This document shows, in pieces, positions 19,674 to 28,211 of a stretch of 64,000 bases of DNA (positions are counted from its first letter, which is position 1; every line of letters begins with the position of its first letter). The position numbers and the translations under genes are program-made. The DNA is from Bradyrhizobium cajani. GTDB taxonomy: Bacteria > Pseudomonadota > Alphaproteobacteria > Rhizobiales > Xanthobacteraceae. The stretch lies in the NCBI RefSeq assembly GCF_009759665.1, contig NZ_WQNE01000005.1:124001-188000 (forward strand), in the 5' to 3' direction. The notes below the pieces were generated by a model. The model ran no database searches, was not told where the DNA came from, and was given only the letters and a program-made list of their open reading frames with translations.

Positions 19674-19933
19674 GCGACCCATCCAAGCTTGCGATTGCCC
19701 TGCATTACGAGAAGGGCAACAACGCGCCGGTTGTCGTCGCCAAGGGCAAGGGCGCGGTCGGCGAAAAGATCGTCGAGATCGCCAAGGCGCACGACATTCC
19801 GATCGAGGAAAACGAGATCCTGGCCGGCGCGCTCTCCAAGGTCGAGCTTGGCGATGAGATCCCGCCGGACCTCTACAAGGCCGTCGCCGAGGTGCTGGTG
19901 TTCGTGCTGCGGCTGTCGGGCCGGGGGCGCTAG
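19670..19933 (+). CDS. FlhB C-terminal-domain homologue (FhlB-type)
   Basis: This 87-residue protein matches only the cytoplasmic part of FlhB/YscU that remains after autocleavage: [18 protein letters not shown], then [13 protein letters not shown], then [19 protein letters not shown]. There is no NPTH cleavage motif and no membrane helix; the homology begins just after where NPTH would be. Such stand-alone paralogues are known beside flagellar export genes. The start codon overlaps the FliK-like stop (ATGA at 19670-19673), suggesting the two products act together. The biochemical role is not established. Confidence 0.87.
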   Translation: MSDPSKLAIALHYEKGNNAPVVVAKGKGAVGEKIVEIAKAHDIPIEENEILAGALSKVELGDEIPPDLYKAVAEVLVFVLRLSGRGR

Positions 19934-19982
19934 AGCATGATCCGGAGACGTGTGCAGCGGTTCTCCGGAAAGATCATGCTCG
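19932..19982. repeat. Palindromic repeat, family B
   Basis: AGAGCATGATCCGGAGACGT and GGAAAGATCATGCTC flank a GTGCAGCGGTTCTCC core. It begins at the stop codon of the FlhB-like gene. Confidence 0.87.
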
Positions 19983-20037
19983 AGAAATAGCTGTCATCGT
20001 TTCACCAGATATCGGCGGCATTGTCGCGGCCAATCTC

Positions 20038-20877
20038 ATGATTGATCGGATACCGCACTTGCTCACCCGCCGTTCCACCCTCGGCCTTTTTGCCGCAGCC
20101 GCCACCCTGCCGTCACGTGCGTTCGCCCATGTCGCGCCGCCGCGCAACGAAATCCGCGACAGCCTCGCAAAACGCTTCACCGACCTCGGCTCGGCCGGCA
20201 CTTTCGTCGGGTACAAGGTCGAGGACTATCTGATCGTCGCCAGCGACAAGGAGCGATCAGGCGAAGCGAAGCTCCCGGCCTCGACCTTCAAGATTCCGAA
20301 CTCGCTGATCGCGCTGGAGACCGGGGTGGTCGCTGATCCCGACAAGGACGTGTTTCCCTGGGATGGCGTGAAGCGGCCGATCGAGGCCTGGAACAAGGAT
20401 CACACGCTGCGCAGCGCAATCGCCGTGAGCGCAGTGCCGGTCTATCAGGAGATCGCCCGGCGCATCGGCCAGGAGCGCATGCAAAAGTACGTCGATCTGT
20501 TCGACTACGGCAATCGCGATATCGGCGGCGGCATCGACCAGTTCTGGCTTACCGGAGCGTTGCGCATCGATCCCATCGAGCAGATCGATTTCGTCGACCG
20601 GCTGCGCCGCCGTGCACTGCCGATCTCAAAGCGCAGCCAGGATATCGTCGCTGACATCCTGCCGGTGACCAAGGTCGGCGACAGCGTCATCCGCGCCAAG
20701 TCCGGCCTCTTGGGCGCCGAGCGCGGCGAGCCGTCGCTGGGCTGGATGGTCGGCTGGGCCGAGAAGGGCGAAGCCCACACCGTGTTCGCGCTCAACATGG
20801 ATTGCAAGGAGCCGCGCCTCGTCGGCGAGCGCATGCCGCTGACGCAAGCCTGCCTTGCCGAGATCGGCGCGATCTAG
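20038..20877 (+). CDS. Class D beta-lactamase (OXA-type)
   Basis: This is a periplasmic serine beta-lactamase of 279 residues. A Tat-like leader (RRSTLGLFAAAATLPSRAFA) occupies the first 30. Class D motifs are in order: S82-T-F-K85 (nucleophile and carbamylated Lys), S131-A-V133, Y157-G-N159, then W170 and K221-S-G223 (the usual KTG appears as KSG). The overall layout FWLTGALRIDP also fits OXA enzymes. It has a family B palindrome upstream and no adjacent regulator. It is most likely an intrinsic chromosomal gene rather than an acquired one, since base use resembles its neighbours. Confidence 0.92.
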   Translation: MIDRIPHLLTRRSTLGLFAAAATLPSRAFAHVAPPRNEIRDSLAKRFTDLGSAGTFVGYKVEDYLIVASDKERSGEAKLPASTFKIPNSLIALETGVVADPDKDVFPWDGVKRPIEAWNKDHTLRSAIAVSAVPVYQEIARRIGQERMQKYVDLFDYGNRDIGGGIDQFWLTGALRIDPIEQIDFVDRLRRRALPISKRSQDIVADILPVTKVGDSVIRAKSGLLGAERGEPSLGWMVGWAEKGEAHTVFALNMDCKEPRLVGERMPLTQACLAEIGAI

Positions 20878-20923
20878 CGCTACCGCGCTGGCGGAAAAGA
20901 CAGTGCCGCCGGGCCCCAAAGGG

Positions 20924-21008
20924 CGTCATGCCCGGGCTTGTCCCTGGCATCCACGTTCTTGGTGCCGCGGGCGAGCCGTGGATGGCCGGGACAAGCCCGG
21001 CCATGACG
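20924..21008. repeat. Palindromic repeat, family G
   Basis: CGTCATGCCCGGGCTTGTCC and GGACAAGCCCGGCCATGACG face each other, with inner ATCCACG pairing to CGTGGAT. It lies between the beta-lactamase and the convergent coiled-coil gene. A shorter relative is fused to a family F element near 29852-29884. Confidence 0.88.
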
Positions 21009-21092
21009 CTGTGGAATCTTCAGCGCGCCCAAGCTCCCATGTGTTGTGCGATCGTCCGCCGCCTATCCCAGCTTGAACAGCGCCTGGCAGCC

Positions 21093-21686
21093 TCAGGTCT
21101 TGTCGGCCTTCTTCGTCGTCAGCGCCTGGTCGATCGCAAAGCCGCCGATCTCGCTCATGGCCTGCGAGATCACGTCGCTGTTTCTGGCAAAGCCGCTCGA
21201 CAGATAGTCGAACTGCGTCCGCGCCAGCCGCAGCACCTCGATCGGCACCGAGACGACGGTCTCGTTGAAGCTGTCGACGGAAGCGCGCAGCGTCTCCAGC
21301 TCGCCTGTGAGCTTGCCGATATGGCTCTCCGCGTGCGTCATCAGGCCGAGCAGCTTGCCGCGCTCGGCCTCGAACGCGGCACGCTCGGCCGCCGCCGCCG
21401 CGGTGACCTCGGCAAGCTGGGTCCGCAGCGCCGCGATCTGGCCGACCATGGCGTCGGACGCAAGCTCGGCGGCCTCGCGCAGCTCGGCGCTGCGCATGCT
21501 CTGGACCTGCTGCTCGTGATAGAGCCGCTCGGCCGACATCGCGCGCTGCGCCAGCGACTCGATCAGTGCGGCCGCACGCAGCAGCATCTCGCCGTTGCGC
21601 CCCGACACCATGCTGGCCATGCGCCGCAGGAAATCGATCGTCTCGGACGATGGATTCGGCGGCAGGGGGACGACCGTCGCGGACAT
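21093..21686 (-). CDS. Coiled-coil hypothetical protein
   Basis: This 197-residue protein is almost entirely helical. A heptad-like region from about 40 to 135 contains AELREAAELASDAMVGQIAA and AAAAERAAFEAERGKL, with no signal peptide or membrane helix. The C-terminal part (VSVPIEVLRLARTQFDYLSS) resembles phasin-type helical segments, but I cannot assign a family. The gene is monocistronic and convergent with the beta-lactamase. Confidence 0.7.
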   Translation of the reverse strand: MSATVVPLPPNPSSETIDFLRRMASMVSGRNGEMLLRAAALIESLAQRAMSAERLYHEQQVQSMRSAELREAAELASDAMVGQIAALRTQLAEVTAAAAAERAAFEAERGKLLGLMTHAESHIGKLTGELETLRASVDSFNETVVSVPIEVLRLARTQFDYLSSGFARNSDVISQAMSEIGGFAIDQALTTKKADKT

Positions 21687-21838
21687 GAGGTGATGCTTGC
21701 AGCCAGACGTGATGGACCGCCGCCGTACCGACTGGGCTCACGCAACATTCGGCGCCTGATCGCAAGTCCGGAGCAAGCCTGAATCGGCTGGCCCGGTCAA
21801 CCGGACCGGCCGCCAAATTTGCGGGCAGCGCGCGGCCG

Positions 21839-22243
21839 TCAGGTGTCTTTCTGCCGTCCGATCCGCCCGAGATGGGTGAAGCCGTATCCGGCGGAATATT
21901 TCAACCCATAGCCGAGTGCCCGGTCGATGCCGATATGAGCGAGCCAGATCAAGGCGATGGACAGAGTGAGCGGCGAGGCGAGGCCGAAGCCCAGCGTCAG
22001 CAGCGTCACCGGCGCCATGTAGCTGTGGGCGGCGTTGTAGACCATCGCGCCGAACCGGGCGTCGGACAGGTATGCCAGGAAGCTCAAATCCGGGACGAAG
22101 AAGAGCAGGGCGAACACCAGCCACGAGCCATCCCAGGCCGCGTAGAGCATCACCATGCCTGCGAACAGGGTCAGGCCCTCCAGGCGGAGCAAGATGTTGA
22201 CGCCGCCTGTCGCAGCCCCGGTTTCGGCAGATCTCTCGTCCAT
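21839..22243 (-). CDS. DUF4260 family membrane protein
   Basis: This 134-residue protein has four hydrophobic segments (LEGLTLFAGMVMLYAAW, SWLVFALLFFVPDLSFLAY, APVTLLTLGFGLASPL and a following helix). It ends in the conserved LIWLAHIGIDRALGYGLKY and GFTHLGRIG pattern of DUF4260. Function is unknown. The start at 22243 has GGAG about 6 bases upstream; a longer in-frame start at 22294 lacks one. It is divergent from the acyl-CoA carboxylase gene. Confidence 0.88.
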   Translation of the reverse strand: MDERSAETGAATGGVNILLRLEGLTLFAGMVMLYAAWDGSWLVFALLFFVPDLSFLAYLSDARFGAMVYNAAHSYMAPVTLLTLGFGLASPLTLSIALIWLAHIGIDRALGYGLKYSAGYGFTHLGRIGRQKDT

Positions 22244-22381
22244 GTCGTCTCCAGGCAAAACTTTGTAATTCCTTGCGCTTTCACGCTGCGGCAAGGCAGC
22301 CCTGCGGGGCCGAAAGGGCGCTTTCCGGCCCGCAAAATGCCGTGTTAGAACCCCGCATCACTTAAGACCTGGCGGGAGCAA

Positions 22382-23914
22382 ATGAAACACATCCTGGACG
22401 CCCTTGAAGATCGTCGTGCCGGCGCAAAGCTCGGCGGCGGGGAGAAGCGCATCGAGGCGCAGCATGCCCGCGGCAAGCTGACCGCGCGCGAGCGCATCGA
22501 GCTGCTGCTCGACAAGGGATCGTTCGAGGAATTCGACATGTTCGTCGAGCACCGCTCCACCGAGTTCGGCATGGAGAAGACCAAGGTGCCCGGCGACGGC
22601 GTCGTCACCGGCTGGGGCACCGTCAACGGCCGCAAGACCTTTGTGTTCGCCAAGGACTTTACCGTGTTCGGCGGCTCGCTGTCCGAGACGCACGCGCTGA
22701 AGATCACGAAGTTGCAGGACATGGCGATGAAGGCGCGGGCGCCCATCATCGGCCTCTATGACGCGGGCGGCGCGCGCATCCAGGAGGGCGTCGCCGCGCT
22801 CGCCGGCTATTCCTACGTGTTCCGCCGCAACGTGCTCGCCTCGGGCGTGATCCCGCAGATCTCCGTCATCATGGGCCCCTGCGCCGGCGGCGACGTCTAT
22901 TCGCCGGCCATGACCGACTTCATCTTCATGGTGAAGAACACCAGCTACATGTTCGTCACCGGCCCGGACGTCGTGAAGACCGTCACCAACGAGGTCGTCA
23001 CGGCGGAAGAGCTCGGCGGCGCCTCGGTGCACGCGACGCGCTCCTCGATCGCCGACGGCGCCTTCGAGAACGACGTCGAGACGCTGCTCCAGATGCGCCG
23101 CCTGATCGACTTCCTGCCGTCCAACAACACCGACGGCGTGCCGGAATGGCCGAGCTTCGACGATATCGGCCGCGTCGACATGTCCCTGGACACACTGATC
23201 CCCGACAATCCGAACAAGCCCTACGACATGAAGGAGCTGATCCTGAAGGTCGTGGACGAGGGCGATTTCTTCGAGATCGCGGAGGCCTTCGCCAAGAACA
23301 TCGTCACCGGTTTCGGCCGCATCGCGGGCCGCACCGTCGGCTTCGTCGCCAACCAGCCGATGGTGCTGGCCGGCGTGCTCGACTCTGATGCCTCGCGCAA
23401 GGCCGCGCGCTTCGTCCGTTTCTGTGACGCCTTCAACATCCCGATCGTCACCTTCGTCGACGTGCCGGGCTTCTTGCCGGGCACCGCGCAGGAATATGGC
23501 GGCCTGATCAAGCACGGCGCAAAACTCCTGTTCGCCTATTCGCAGTGCACCGTGCCGCTGGTCACCATCATCACCCGCAAGGCCTATGGCGGTGCCTTCG
23601 ACGTCATGGCGTCCAAGGAGATCGGCGCCGACATGAACTACGCCTGGCCGAGCGCCCAGATCGCCGTCATGGGCGCCAAGGGCGCGGTCGAGATCATCTT
23701 CCGCAGTGACATCGGCGACCCCGACAAGATCGCCGCCCGCACCAAGGAATACGAAGACCGCTTCCTGTCCCCCTTCATCGCCGCCGAGCGCGGCTACATC
23801 GACGACGTCATCATGCCGCATTCGACGCGGAAGCGGATCGCGCGGGCGCTGGCGATGCTCAAGGACAAGAAGACGGAAATGCCGGCAAAGAAGCACGACA
23901 ATTTGCCGTTGTGA
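22382..23914 (+). CDS. pccB: Acyl-CoA carboxylase beta subunit (propionyl-CoA carboxylase type)
   Basis: This 510-residue protein is the carboxyltransferase subunit that moves CO2 from biotin to propionyl-CoA or a similar acyl-CoA, giving methylmalonyl-CoA. It has the tandem crotonase-like folds: [20 protein letters not shown] near the N-terminus, [16 protein letters not shown] near 165, and [20 protein letters not shown] and [20 protein letters not shown] in the second half. Length is typical of PccB. GGGAG precedes ATG. The alpha (biotin carboxylase) subunit is not in the window. Confidence 0.93.
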   Translation: MKHILDALEDRRAGAKLGGGEKRIEAQHARGKLTARERIELLLDKGSFEEFDMFVEHRSTEFGMEKTKVPGDGVVTGWGTVNGRKTFVFAKDFTVFGGSLSETHALKITKLQDMAMKARAPIIGLYDAGGARIQEGVAALAGYSYVFRRNVLASGVIPQISVIMGPCAGGDVYSPAMTDFIFMVKNTSYMFVTGPDVVKTVTNEVVTAEELGGASVHATRSSIADGAFENDVETLLQMRRLIDFLPSNNTDGVPEWPSFDDIGRVDMSLDTLIPDNPNKPYDMKELILKVVDEGDFFEIAEAFAKNIVTGFGRIAGRTVGFVANQPMVLAGVLDSDASRKAARFVRFCDAFNIPIVTFVDVPGFLPGTAQEYGGLIKHGAKLLFAYSQCTVPLVTIITRKAYGGAFDVMASKEIGADMNYAWPSAQIAVMGAKGAVEIIFRSDIGDPDKIAARTKEYEDRFLSPFIAAERGYIDDVIMPHSTRKRIARALAMLKDKKTEMPAKKHDNLPL

Positions 23915-23920
23915 GGTCAC

Positions 23921-24029
23921 GTAGCCCGGATGAGCCAACGGGTCGGCGCAAAGCGCCGCCCGATGACAGGCTCCGCGACATCCGGGTCTTTGCCCAGTTC
24001 CCGCATGTCGCTGCGCTCATGCGGGCTAA
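23921..24029. repeat. Palindromic repeat, family E, carrying an internal module
   Basis: GTAGCCCGGATGAGC opens the element and CATGTCGCTGCGCTCATG with CGGGCTA closes it, like the intact copy at 38735-38810. Between GAGC and GCGACATCCGGG, however, there are about 38 extra bases (roughly 23936-23973, including GATGACAGGCTCC). Nearly the same extra module is found inside a different palindrome family at 38949-38986. Confidence 0.85.
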
Positions 24030-24060
24030 CAATTTCTTCTGATTTGGCATCCTCGATCCA

Positions 24061-24408
24061 ATGACCGAAGACGATCCGACCGACGAAATCTCCGACATCG
24101 AAGATCGGATCGAGGCTTTGGCCGAGATCGCCGAGCGGTGCCGGAAATATATTCTAGCATCCAAGATCGCGATCGGCGGCGGAGGGGCGCTGCTGCTGAT
24201 CACGATCCTCGGCCTGTTGGGGGCAGGGCAGACCGCGGCCCTCGGCTCGATCGCCCTGGTGCTGGGCGGGATCGTGTCGCTGGGCTCGAACGTCAGTACC
24301 TTGCGGCAGACCGACGCCGCGATCAGCGCGGCGGAGCTGCGCCGCCTGGAGCTGATCGGCAGGATCGATCTTCGTCTGGTCGCTGATGCGCCCATGAAGC
24401 TGATGTGA
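24061..24408 (+). CDS. Small membrane protein, hypothetical
   Basis: This 115-residue protein has an acidic N-terminus (MTEDDPTDEISDIEDRIEAL) predicted to be coiled coil. Two glycine-rich membrane helices follow (IAIGGGGALLLITILGLLGA and AALGSIALVLGGIVSLGS), then an amphipathic C-terminal helix. There are no catalytic motifs and I do not recognise a family. It is followed by the adenosine-specific kinase gene after 66 bases. Confidence 0.65.
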   Translation: MTEDDPTDEISDIEDRIEALAEIAERCRKYILASKIAIGGGGALLLITILGLLGAGQTAALGSIALVLGGIVSLGSNVSTLRQTDAAISAAELRRLELIGRIDLRLVADAPMKLM

Positions 24409-24474
24409 AGCGGCTTGCAATCGCCTGCCGCAGGCCTACCATGACTGGCGTTGGACCCTTGAAGGAGCGCAGCC

Positions 24475-24960
24475 ATGGAACTCACCGTGGTGCCCATCGT
24501 CAAGCCGGACACCGCCAACTTCATCTTTGGGCAGTCGCATTTCATCAAGACCGTGGAAGACCTCCACGAAGCGCTGGTCGGCGCGGTGCCGGGCATCCGC
24601 TTCGGGCTCGCCTTCTGCGAGGCCTCCGGCAAGCGGCTGGTGCGCTGGTCGGGGAACGACGAACCTGCTCTCACCCTCGCGCGCGACAACGCATTGGCCA
24701 TCGGCGCCGGACACACGTTCCTGATCTTCCTGGGTGACGGATTCTTTCCCGTCAACGTGCTGGCTGCGGTCCGCGCGGTGCCGGAGGTCTGCCGCATCTA
24801 TTGTGCGACGGCCAATCCGACACAGGTGATCGTCGCGCAAACGGACCTCGGCCGCGGCGTGCTCGGCGTGGTGGATGGCAACTCGCCACTCGGCATTGAG
24901 ACCGACGCGGACATTGCGTGGCGGAAAGACCTGCTGCGAAAGATCGGCTACAAGCTGTAG
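24475..24960 (+). CDS. Adenosine-specific kinase family protein
   Basis: This is a 161-residue protein of the small Ado_kinase/DUF355 family, first characterised in an archaeal homologue. Motifs include ANFIFGQSHFIKTVEDLHEA near the start, GLAFCEASGKRLVRWSGND in the middle, and ATANPTQVIVAQTDLGRGVLG and VVDGNSPLGIE near the end, all conserved in the family. The physiological role in bacteria is uncertain. AGGAG precedes the ATG. No partner gene is evident. Confidence 0.92.
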   Translation: MELTVVPIVKPDTANFIFGQSHFIKTVEDLHEALVGAVPGIRFGLAFCEASGKRLVRWSGNDEPALTLARDNALAIGAGHTFLIFLGDGFFPVNVLAAVRAVPEVCRIYCATANPTQVIVAQTDLGRGVLGVVDGNSPLGIETDADIAWRKDLLRKIGYKL

Positions 24961-25043
24961 CGACTGGATACCGGTCATCGATCGATTCCATTCGTTGCGC
25001 GCAGGCGGTCGACGCAAATTGCGTACCTCGTGGAGGACGCACG

Positions 25044-25787
25044 ATGATGAAGGCCTTGCTGCACGTGCTTGCCATGGTTGTCGCGGCGTGGGAGGCGGCC
25101 GCACAGGGCGCCCCGCAGGACGACCAATGCGTCCGCGAACGCGCCGCCATGGTCGAAACCATCCGGGCCTATGCCCGGTCCGCCGGAAGTGGCTTGGGTC
25201 CGCAAGGCCTGCCGGAGAGGGTGCTTGAGGCGATGGCACAAACCAAACGCCATCTGTTCATCCCCGAGCGATCCTGCGCGATCGCCTACGCCGACAGCCC
25301 GGTACCGATAGGCCTCGGCCAGACCATATCGCAGCCCTACATCGTGGCCCTGATGACAGCGTTGGCCGAGGTCGCGCCCGATCAAATTGTGCTCGAAGTC
25401 GGCACGGGTTCGGGCTACCAGGCCGCAATCCTCGCGCGACTGGCGCGAAAGGTCTGCACCATCGAGATCATCCCGCAATTGGCCGAGACCGCCACGAAGA
25501 CACTGAGAGACCTCGCGTATGACAACGTCAGCGTCAGGCTTGGCGACGGCTACGATGGCTGGCCCGAATGCGGTCCGTTTGACGCCATCATCGTCACGGC
25601 CGCGCTCGGTCATGTGCCGCCGCGATTGATCGAGCAGCTCAAATTGGGTGGTCGACTCGTCATGCCGGTGGGAGCTGGTTACAGCACCCAGCAGCTCACG
25701 ATCGTCGAAAAAACTGCACCCGGCAAGACGACGACGCGCGCCGTTGCCCTCGTGCGTTTTGTCCCCTTTACGCGTCCACAGAACTAG
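25044..25787 (+). CDS. Exported protein-L-isoaspartate O-methyltransferase-like protein
   Basis: PCMT enzymes methylate isoaspartyl residues to start repair of damaged proteins. The 247-residue product has a signal-like N-terminus (MKALLHVLAMVVAAWEAAAQG), then the PCMT fold. GQTISQPYIVALM is at about 92-104, SAM-binding VLEVGTGSGYQAAIL at 116-130 and GDGYDGWPECGPFDAIIVTA further on. ATG 25044 has GGAGG 7 bases upstream, which decides the start; a longer in-frame ORF is rejected. Export of a SAM-dependent enzyme is odd because SAM is cytoplasmic. Confidence 0.87.
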   Translation: MMKALLHVLAMVVAAWEAAAQGAPQDDQCVRERAAMVETIRAYARSAGSGLGPQGLPERVLEAMAQTKRHLFIPERSCAIAYADSPVPIGLGQTISQPYIVALMTALAEVAPDQIVLEVGTGSGYQAAILARLARKVCTIEIIPQLAETATKTLRDLAYDNVSVRLGDGYDGWPECGPFDAIIVTAALGHVPPRLIEQLKLGGRLVMPVGAGYSTQQLTIVEKTAPGKTTTRAVALVRFVPFTRPQN

Positions 25788-25861
25788 ATGCGCAACGGTC
25801 GAGCGCGAACGCGTAAGGCAGGTTCGACGAAGCCGTAACGCGCCGCCTTCCTGACGGCAGA

Positions 25862-25892
25862 TGGGCGGATTGCGCTAACGCCAATCCGCCCT
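25862..25892. repeat. Palindrome GGGCGGATTG...CAATCCGCCC
   Basis: GGGCGGATTGCG and CGCCAATCCGCCC pair across a short loop between two convergent genes. It resembles a widespread repeat built on GGGCGGATTA, and may also act as a transcription end signal. Confidence 0.7.
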
Positions 25893-25916
25893 GCGGCTGC
25901 GAAGCGTGTGCCTCGT

Positions 25917-26378
25917 CTACGCAGCCTTGTTCTGCTGCCTCATGGCCTCCGCCGCACGCTTCTTCAGCTCGGCCGGAGATACATCCTCGATATGGGTGCC
26001 GATGTGCCAGCGGTTGCCGGCGGGATCCGTCACGCCACCGCTGCGGTCGCCGTAAAATTGATCGGCCGGCTCCATCACCGACGTGCCGCCGGCCTTGAGC
26101 GCCTTCTGATAGACTGCATCCACGTTCGGTACGTAGAGATAAAGCATCGTGGATGTTGCTTGTGCGCGCTCCGAGGAATCGGAAATCATGACGATGGAAT
26201 TTCCGATTTTGAACTCCGCATGTCCAACCTTGCCATCCGGCCGCATCAGCGGCTCGAAGACCGGTTGGGCTCCAAAAGCGTCTTTCATGAAGTGGATGAC
26301 CTTCTCCGCACCATCGACGACGAGATAGGGCGTGACGGTGTGGTATCCCTCGGGAACCGGTTTTACTTTGGTTGCCAT
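25917..26378 (-). CDS. VOC family (PhnB-like glyoxalase/bleomycin-resistance fold) protein
   Basis: This 153-residue vicinal oxygen chelate protein has the pattern YHTVTPYLVVDGAEKVIHFM, KVGHAEFKIGNSIVMISD, AGGTSVMEPADQFYGDRSGG and VTDPAGNRWHIGTHIEDV. This is close to PhnB/YdfB-type members whose substrate is mostly unknown. The C-terminal Lys/Ala helix is usual. AGAGG supports the ATG at 26378. It is expressed alone. Confidence 0.9.
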   Translation of the reverse strand: MATKVKPVPEGYHTVTPYLVVDGAEKVIHFMKDAFGAQPVFEPLMRPDGKVGHAEFKIGNSIVMISDSSERAQATSTMLYLYVPNVDAVYQKALKAGGTSVMEPADQFYGDRSGGVTDPAGNRWHIGTHIEDVSPAELKKRAAEAMRQQNKAA

Positions 26379-26522
26379 GGCTGCCTCTTCTGGTTTGATG
26401 GATTTGATCCATGCAGGACGACCCAGCCCGCCTCGTACCGTGTCCGGAATCTTCGGCCCGGTCTTTGAACAAAGTATGACAGCCGGTGCGCCGCGCTGCG
26501 ATGCGTCAATGCCTGTCCGCCG

Positions 26523-27185
26523 CTAGGTTCCTTGGCTTTTACGTGCCGCATCCGCTGCGGCGAAATGCGCCATCTGGTCCGCGCGCGCCTTGACGAAGGC
26601 CGGTCGGGCCGTGGCGCGTGCGACGTAGTTGTGGCAGGCCGGGTGTTCAGCCAATCCATCGAAGCGATCGACGAGGCGCAGCACGTCCGACATCAGGATG
26701 TCGGCGACGGAGAAGGAGCCCGCCAGCCATTCGCGGCCGGCCAGCACCGTCTCCATGCGCTTGAGGCGGAGCCTGAGGAAATCGTCGAGAAATTTCCACG
26801 CGGGTGTGTCGTTCGCATTGCCGGTGAACTTGAGAAGCGCCCAGGGCAGGCTGGCCATCTCCACCGAATTGAGCGCGGCGAACACCCACTTTGTCGCCTC
26901 GCTGCGGCCGCGCGGATCGGTCGGCATCAGCTCGGCGTTGCGCTCGCCGAAATGCAGCAGGATCGCGCCGGTTTCGAAGATCGAGAGGTCGCCATCGGTC
27001 AGCCACGGCACCTGGCCGAACGGCTGGTGCGCGAAATGCTCGGCGCCGCGGTCGCCGAACGGCACGCTCGCGACGCGATAGGGCAAGGCGGCTTCTTCCA
27101 GTGCCCAGCGCACGCGAACGTCGCGCACGAAGCCGCGCGGCATCTCGGGAACCCAGTCGAAGGTGAAGAGTGTAAGGTTGGCCAT
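26523..27185 (-). CDS. Glutathione S-transferase family protein
   Basis: This 220-residue cytosolic protein has a thioredoxin-like N-terminal domain (residues 1-85, VRVRWALEEAALPYRVASV, FGQVPWLTDGDLSIFETGAI) and an all-helical C-terminal domain with REWLAGSFSVADILMSDVLR. Glutathione conjugation or peroxidase activity is expected; the substrate is unknown. GGAGA precedes the ATG. It is divergent from the next small gene at 27317, with a 131-base promoter gap. Confidence 0.9.
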   Translation of the reverse strand: MANLTLFTFDWVPEMPRGFVRDVRVRWALEEAALPYRVASVPFGDRGAEHFAHQPFGQVPWLTDGDLSIFETGAILLHFGERNAELMPTDPRGRSEATKWVFAALNSVEMASLPWALLKFTGNANDTPAWKFLDDFLRLRLKRMETVLAGREWLAGSFSVADILMSDVLRLVDRFDGLAEHPACHNYVARATARPAFVKARADQMAHFAAADAARKSQGT

Positions 27186-27316
27186 GCGGTGTCTCCATGT
27201 CCCGTTCGAAGCAAAGGACGAACGAACGGCGCGCGTTCCGACATCGGTGCCAACTCTTTTTTGGGCGCCGGCGATTTAAGCGGCTAGTCTTTCCCCAAAC
27301 AACAGGAGGAACCCCG

Positions 27317-27631
27317 ATGCCGTCAGCCTTCTTCGTCGTCCGCGCCACCGTCACCGACGCCAGCAAGCGCGCCGCCTTCGACACATGGTACGAGACGGAA
27401 CATGTGCCCGACGCGGTGGAAGCATTCGGCGTGAGCAAGGCCTGGCGGTTCTGGAGCCTGGATGATCCCTCGCTGCACCAGGCGATGTATCAGTTCGATG
27501 ACGAGGAGAAGCTTGCCGCGATGCTGAAGGGTGACGCGCTGAAGCGCCTGACGGCCGACTTCAACCGCGACTGGCCCGATGTGAAGCGCACGCGCGAGAC
27601 GCTGGTGCTGGCGCAGGCATTCGCGGCGTGA
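27317..27631 (+). CDS. Small dimeric alpha/beta-barrel-like protein, hypothetical
   Basis: This 104-residue protein begins MPSAFFVVRATVTDASKRAA, then FDTWYETEHVPDAVEAFGV and WRFWSLDDPSLHQAMYQFDD. This resembles the EthD/DUF4286-type ferredoxin-like fold in which a helix carries a WYxxEHVP motif. The ligand is unknown. AGGAGG lies 6 bases upstream of ATG 27317, which decides the start over a longer in-frame ORF. Confidence 0.82.
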   Translation: MPSAFFVVRATVTDASKRAAFDTWYETEHVPDAVEAFGVSKAWRFWSLDDPSLHQAMYQFDDEEKLAAMLKGDALKRLTADFNRDWPDVKRTRETLVLAQAFAA

Positions 27632-27767
27632 ATGCGTGATTCAAGCCGCGCTGCTCCGCAAATGACGTCACGACAAAACTCGGACGCGCGATTCAGCTTC
27701 GGTTCATGTCGGCCCGTCGACACTTCTCTCTGCATCACAGGCACGATGATCCAAGAGGAAAGATGTC

Positions 27768-28061
27768 ATGGAACGCCGGAACTTTTTGAAGCTCGCACTG
27801 GGCGTGACTGCGGGAGCCGCCGCTTTCGCTGCGACCGCACAGGCCGCGCCGCTGCCGCCGCAGCCGCTTGGCGGCCCGGCCGGGAAGCCGGATGTCGATG
27901 CACATCAGGCGGTCACGACCAGCGAGGAAGCTGCGCAGCTCCAGCCGGAGCAGGTGCACTGGCGTGGGCGCGGCCGTCATTGGGGCTGGCGGCATCGGCA
28001 CTGGCGCCATCGGCATTGGGGCTGGCGTCGTCGCCACTGGCATCGCCGCCGTTACTGGTAA
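27768..28061 (+). CDS. Tat-exported protein with His/Trp/Arg-rich tail
   Basis: This 97-residue protein begins with a twin-arginine leader (MERRNFLKLALGVTAGAAAF) ending near TAQAA. After a linker, the last 35 residues are a repetitive basic/aromatic run in which HW, RHRHW and GWRRRHW recur. Such tails could bind metal or heme, or nucleic acid; no function is known. GAGGAAAG precedes the ATG. It is convergent with a GCG_CRPN protein gene, with a hairpin between them. Confidence 0.85.
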   Translation: MERRNFLKLALGVTAGAAAFAATAQAAPLPPQPLGGPAGKPDVDAHQAVTTSEEAAQLQPEQVHWRGRGRHWGWRHRHWRHRHWGWRRRHWHRRRYW

Positions 28062-28159
28062 TCTCGCGCCGGTCGGGCTTGAACGGGGATCGCGGCTTGC
28101 GGTCTCCGTTTTCGATTCCAGCTCGGCGAGGAATACTTGGCAACAGTTCCAAAAGAAAA

Positions 28160-28188
28160 TGGCCGCGCAGGTTGATCCTGCGCGGCCA
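28160..28188 (-). terminator. Hairpin terminator between convergent small secreted-protein genes
   Basis: TGGCCGCGCAGG pairs with CCTGCGCGGCCA. On the minus strand it is followed by a T-rich ATTTTCTTTT, fitting a rho-independent terminator for the GCG_CRPN gene. It may also stop the Tat-protein gene from the other side. Confidence 0.7.
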
Positions 28189-28211
28189 CTCAGTAACGCG
28201 AAAAGACGAGA

